NCBI GenBank assembly: GCA_013214885.1
Contig: JABSRS010000149.1
Coordinates: forward strand, 1-7,817
Source: Gammaproteobacteria bacterium
GTDB taxonomy: Bacteria > Pseudomonadota > Gammaproteobacteria > Enterobacterales > Psychrobiaceae
Direction of reading: 5' to 3'
Length of the DNA stretch: 7,817 nucleotides
Positions 5,660-7,817 of the stretch are shown here, piece after piece; position 1 is the first letter of the stretch; each line of letters starts with the position of its first letter. Position numbers and translations under genes: made by a program. The notes under the pieces are model-generated. The model had not been told where the DNA came from and searched no databases. It worked only from the letters and a program-made list of their open reading frames with translations.

Positions 5660-6759
5660 CACGAATCTCCTGTAATTTTAATATAACCACCAGAGCTAGA
5701 GATAATTAACCCCGTAAGTTCTAATGAAAGTAGGTGCTCCAACACAATTGCTATTGGCAGCCCACTACGCTCAACCACTTGGTCAATCGATGTTATTTCA
5801 TAATCAACACCGTCTAGTATTATATCAAAAGGTAACCGCGACTGCGGAGACAGTCTGCTTGATATCTTATGTTGTACTTTCGCCAAAGAGACGTACTCGA
5901 ATGGCAACTCATCTATGATATCGGCAGCAGTTGTAATTAGTTTAGCTCCTTGATTGATTAATTTATGACATCCTTGAGTCATCGGGTTATTGATCATACC
6001 TGGAACAGCAAAAACCTCCCTATTTTGTTCTAGTGCTAAGCGTGCCGTAATTAAAGAGCCACTTCGCTGTGCGGCCTCAACCACCACCACGCCCAAGGAC
6101 AATCCGCTGACAATTCTATTGCGGCGAGGAAAATTAGACGCATAAGGTGCGACGTCGGGCCAGAATTCCGAGACTAACAATCCATGCTCTAATATTTTTG
6201 TGGCCAATCCAATATTCGACTTCGGATAAATGTTATCCAAGCCACTACCCAGTACTGCAATTGTAGTTCCATTTACCGAGATTGCACCTAAATGGGCATA
6301 ACTATCGATACCCGTGGCTAACCCACTAGTGACAGTTAATGAAAATTCAATCAGCTGGCTGGCTAATTTTTTTGCGTTTTCACGGGCAGAGATAGTTGGG
6401 GTACGGCTGCCAACAATCGCGATTTGCGACCGATGTAATAAATCAGCATTGCCCTGACAAAATAATAGTAATGGCGGTGACGATATTTGTTTTAACAATT
6501 GAGGATATTGAGGATCGTAATAGCTAATAATCGTGCGGTTAGGCTGACCTGCTAACCACGTTTTAGCACGATGGATCTTTGATTGGTCAGGTTGGGTAAT
6601 CGCTAGGCATTGCTGCTGGTTAAAGCCCATTTCAAACAATTCATTAATGCTACACTCAAACAACTCAAACGGCGAACGCCCATTAAGCCTTTGGTTTAAT
6701 TTATAATAACCAATATTAGGGATTAAATCTAAGCTTAAAATCTGACTCAATCGATCCAT
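5659..6759 (-). CDS. dprA: DNA processing protein DprA (Smf)
   Basis: The protein has 366 aa from the ATG at 6759. A SAM/helix-hairpin-like N-terminus (about 1-65, LSLDLIPNIGYYKL) is followed by the DprA Rossmann-like core (about 80-285) with IAIVGSRT (113-120), SGLATGIDSYAH (145-156), AVLGSGLDNIYPKSN (168-182), FPRRNRIVSGLS (210-221), SGSLIT (233-238) and FAVPG (250-254). A DML1-type winged helix closes it (about 308-362). DprA binds incoming single-stranded DNA and loads RecA during natural transformation; it is also present in species not known to be competent. The frame is open to a TTG at 6807, but the ATG is better: GGAG lies 6 nt before it and it gives the usual start. smg overlaps its stop by one base. 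Confidence 0.97.
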   Translation of the reverse strand: MDRLSQILSLDLIPNIGYYKLNQRLNGRSPFELFECSINELFEMGFNQQQCLAITQPDQSKIHRAKTWLAGQPNRTIISYYDPQYPQLLKQISSPPLLLFCQGNADLLHRSQIAIVGSRTPTISARENAKKLASQLIEFSLTVTSGLATGIDSYAHLGAISVNGTTIAVLGSGLDNIYPKSNIGLATKILEHGLLVSEFWPDVAPYASNFPRRNRIVSGLSLGVVVVEAAQRSGSLITARLALEQNREVFAVPGMINNPMTQGCHKLINQGAKLITTAADIIDELPFEYVSLAKVQHKISSRLSPQSRLPFDIILDGVDYEITSIDQVVERSGLPIAIVLEHLLSLELTGLIISSSGGYIKITGDS

Positions 6760-6841
6760 TTTAGTCTCCAGTAAATCGCCGCTATAACTTATAGAAACAA
6801 TCAGCAAATGCTAACATGACGGAACTAAAACAAGAGCAACT

Positions 6842-6886
6842 AATAGGCTTAACGATACGGGTATAGAAATAAATAGGCTAACGATA
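6842..6886. repeat. Direct repeat in the dprA leader
   Basis: AATAGGCTTAACGATA (6842-6857) recurs as AATAGGCTAACGATA (6872-6886), differing by one missing base, with starts 30 bp apart. It lies in the gap between the LysM-family gene and dprA, inside the predicted leader RNA. No function is recognised. The 206-bp gap (6760-6965) otherwise holds only the promoter and the inverted repeat. Confidence 0.5.
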
Positions 6887-6905
6887 GAGCAAGTGGAAAT
6901 TATCG

Positions 6906-6954
6906 CGCCATGCACTTAATATCAAACAAGGTTGCTTAATTATAGCACATGGCG
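6906..6954. repeat. Short inverted repeat flanking the dprA -10
   Basis: CGCCATG (6906-6912) and CATGGCG (6948-6954) are perfect 7-bp inverted copies. They flank the extended -10 and the predicted start point, with centres 42 bp (about four helical turns) apart. This could be an operator pair or chance; the loop is too long for an efficient terminator and no T run follows. Confidence 0.35.
6939..6947 (-). promoter_or_regulatory. dprA: Extended -10 promoter for dprA-smg
   Basis: The minus strand reads TGCTATAAT, a perfect extended -10 (TG-N-TATAAT). No good -35 lies 17 bp upstream (AAATCA), which an extended -10 can tolerate. The predicted start is near 6932, giving a leader of about 170 nt before the dprA ATG. 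It sits just after the stop of the LysM-family gene. A second candidate (TTGATA, 15 bp, GATAAT) lies slightly downstream with short spacing. Confidence 0.6.
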
Positions 6955-6965
6955 GAAGAAGTGAT

Positions 6966-7817
6966 TTACGGGTTAATTAGTTCATCATCAACCCGAATTG
7001 GGCGTGCTAGTTCAGTTATTATCGCATAACTTACTTTATCAAAAGATCTAAAGACCATTAACTTGCCACGATAAACATCCGGCAACTCAAGCGAGTTATT
7101 ACCGACGAAATAAGATTTAATTTTATCGTAACGTCTTAGTGAAAAAGGATTTCGGACTCGATTATCTTGATCAATCACCTGAATGACACCTGGTCGATAA
7201 ACTGAAAACACACTACCTTCGTTAATACCTTGCTCGGTCCCTGCATCAATAATAACGACATTATTTTTGCCAATATCTCTATAGCGGTTACCCGATGCTA
7301 GCACGGTGGCCATCAATTGTTCTGATGCTGGCTTCGGTAGAAAATAAACTGGCAACGTATCATTATTCGCCAGCTCCATCACGACCTGGCCATCGCTGAC
7401 ACGATTATTGACCGATAATAGCTCTAAGCGGCTAATCTTGGCAGACTTGGTCACTCTGGCGATTGCCGTTAGCTCGAGTTCATGACCTAGCAGCTCTCGG
7501 TTAACTTTCGAATTACAACTACGCTCATGGTGATAAATACCAAACTGACTGCCTACGGGTAACTCTTTATTGGTGTATATGATATCACCAACTTTATAAA
7601 ATAACGTATTGCGCTCACTACCGACGACCAGTGGTAACGCTTTGAGCTGACTGCTAGAAACCACCTGCTGATGGGTCAAATATTGGCTAATATCCGATAG
7701 TGCAACGGTAGGAATGGGCTGGCGTTTATTGGCTAAGCGCCCGTGCGGTGACATTCTTAATTGCTGCTTAGCCTTTTTAATCACTAACTTTGGCTTACCA
7801 TCAACATAAATAAGCGA
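6966..7817 (-). CDS. LysM-family protein upstream of dprA, C-terminal part
   Basis: The frame is open from the right edge to the stop at 6966, giving 283 residues without a start; the GTG at 7784 is an internal valine codon. The visible part matches the long C-terminal region of LysM-containing proteins encoded before dprA in many Gammaproteobacteria: SLIYVDGKPKLVI ... MSPHGRL ... IPTVALSDISQYLTHQQVV, GDIIYTNKELPVGSQFGIYH, LGHELELTAIARV, NNDTLPVYFLPKPA, TEQGINEGSVFSVYRPG, and an ending with FDKVSYAIITELARPIRVDDEL. The LysM domain and signal peptide would lie N-terminal, beyond the window, so peptidoglycan binding and envelope location are inferred from the family. No terminator is visible after the stop, so some read-through into dprA is possible. 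Confidence 0.82.
   Translation of the reverse strand, partial: SLIYVDGKPKLVIKKAKQQLRMSPHGRLANKRQPIPTVALSDISQYLTHQQVVSSSQLKALPLVVGSERNTLFYKVGDIIYTNKELPVGSQFGIYHHERSCNSKVNRELLGHELELTAIARVTKSAKISRLELLSVNNRVSDGQVVMELANNDTLPVYFLPKPASEQLMATVLASGNRYRDIGKNNVVIIDAGTEQGINEGSVFSVYRPGVIQVIDQDNRVRNPFSLRRYDKIKSYFVGNNSLELPDVYRGKLMVFRSFDKVSYAIITELARPIRVDDELINP

Noticed and set aside
6760..6807. TTG start of dprA at 6807
   Set aside because: The ATG at 6759 has GGAG at 6 nt and matches the family N-terminus; the upstream 16 residues do not look conserved.

Overview
The window reads as a piece of a gammaproteobacterial chromosome. Smg (157 aa, close in length and wording to the E. coli protein), DprA and a LysM-family protein upstream of dprA form a neighbourhood typical of marine Gammaproteobacteria such as Alteromonadales. 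The moderately AT-rich composition fits this, but I cannot name a genus. All real genes lie on the minus strand, so the biological order runs from right to left.

Right part (about 7817 to 5135): the C-terminal 283 residues of a LysM-type peptidoglycan-associated protein run off the right edge. A 206-bp gap follows, holding a good extended -10 promoter, a short inverted repeat and a near-perfect direct repeat. dprA (DNA uptake and recombination mediator) and smg come next, overlapping by one base (TGATG). A 12-bp perfect hairpin with T-rich flanks (5135-5162) closes this housekeeping unit.

Left part (about 5108 to 1): a heme d1 biosynthesis operon in the order nirC-nirF-nirD-nirL-nirG-nirH-nirJ-nirE, with nirE cut by the left edge. 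Heme d1 is the special cofactor of cytochrome cd1 nitrite reductase (NirS), the nitrite-to-NO step of denitrification. NirE makes precorrin-2, which becomes siroheme. NirD, L, G and H decarboxylate siroheme to 12,18-didecarboxysiroheme. The radical-SAM enzyme NirJ replaces two propionates with oxo groups. NirF (an outer-membrane-type lipoprotein beta-propeller) and NirC (a small cytochrome c) act in the periplasm in late steps. Genes from nirC to nirH overlap or lie within 13 bp of each other, and several are translationally coupled. nirJ follows after 24 bp and nirE after 94 bp.

The nir operon is preceded by two FNR/DNR-type palindromes (5095-5108 and 5061-5074), which suggests control by low oxygen or NO. 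nirS, the enzyme that uses the cofactor, is not in the window, nor is nirN. The main curiosities are this detachment of the cofactor pathway from nirS, its junction with the dprA-smg unit, and the tandem FNR-type boxes, one of which overlaps the predicted -10 of the other. I see no phage, CRISPR, IS element, tRNA or rRNA, and nothing that supports a wholly new system.
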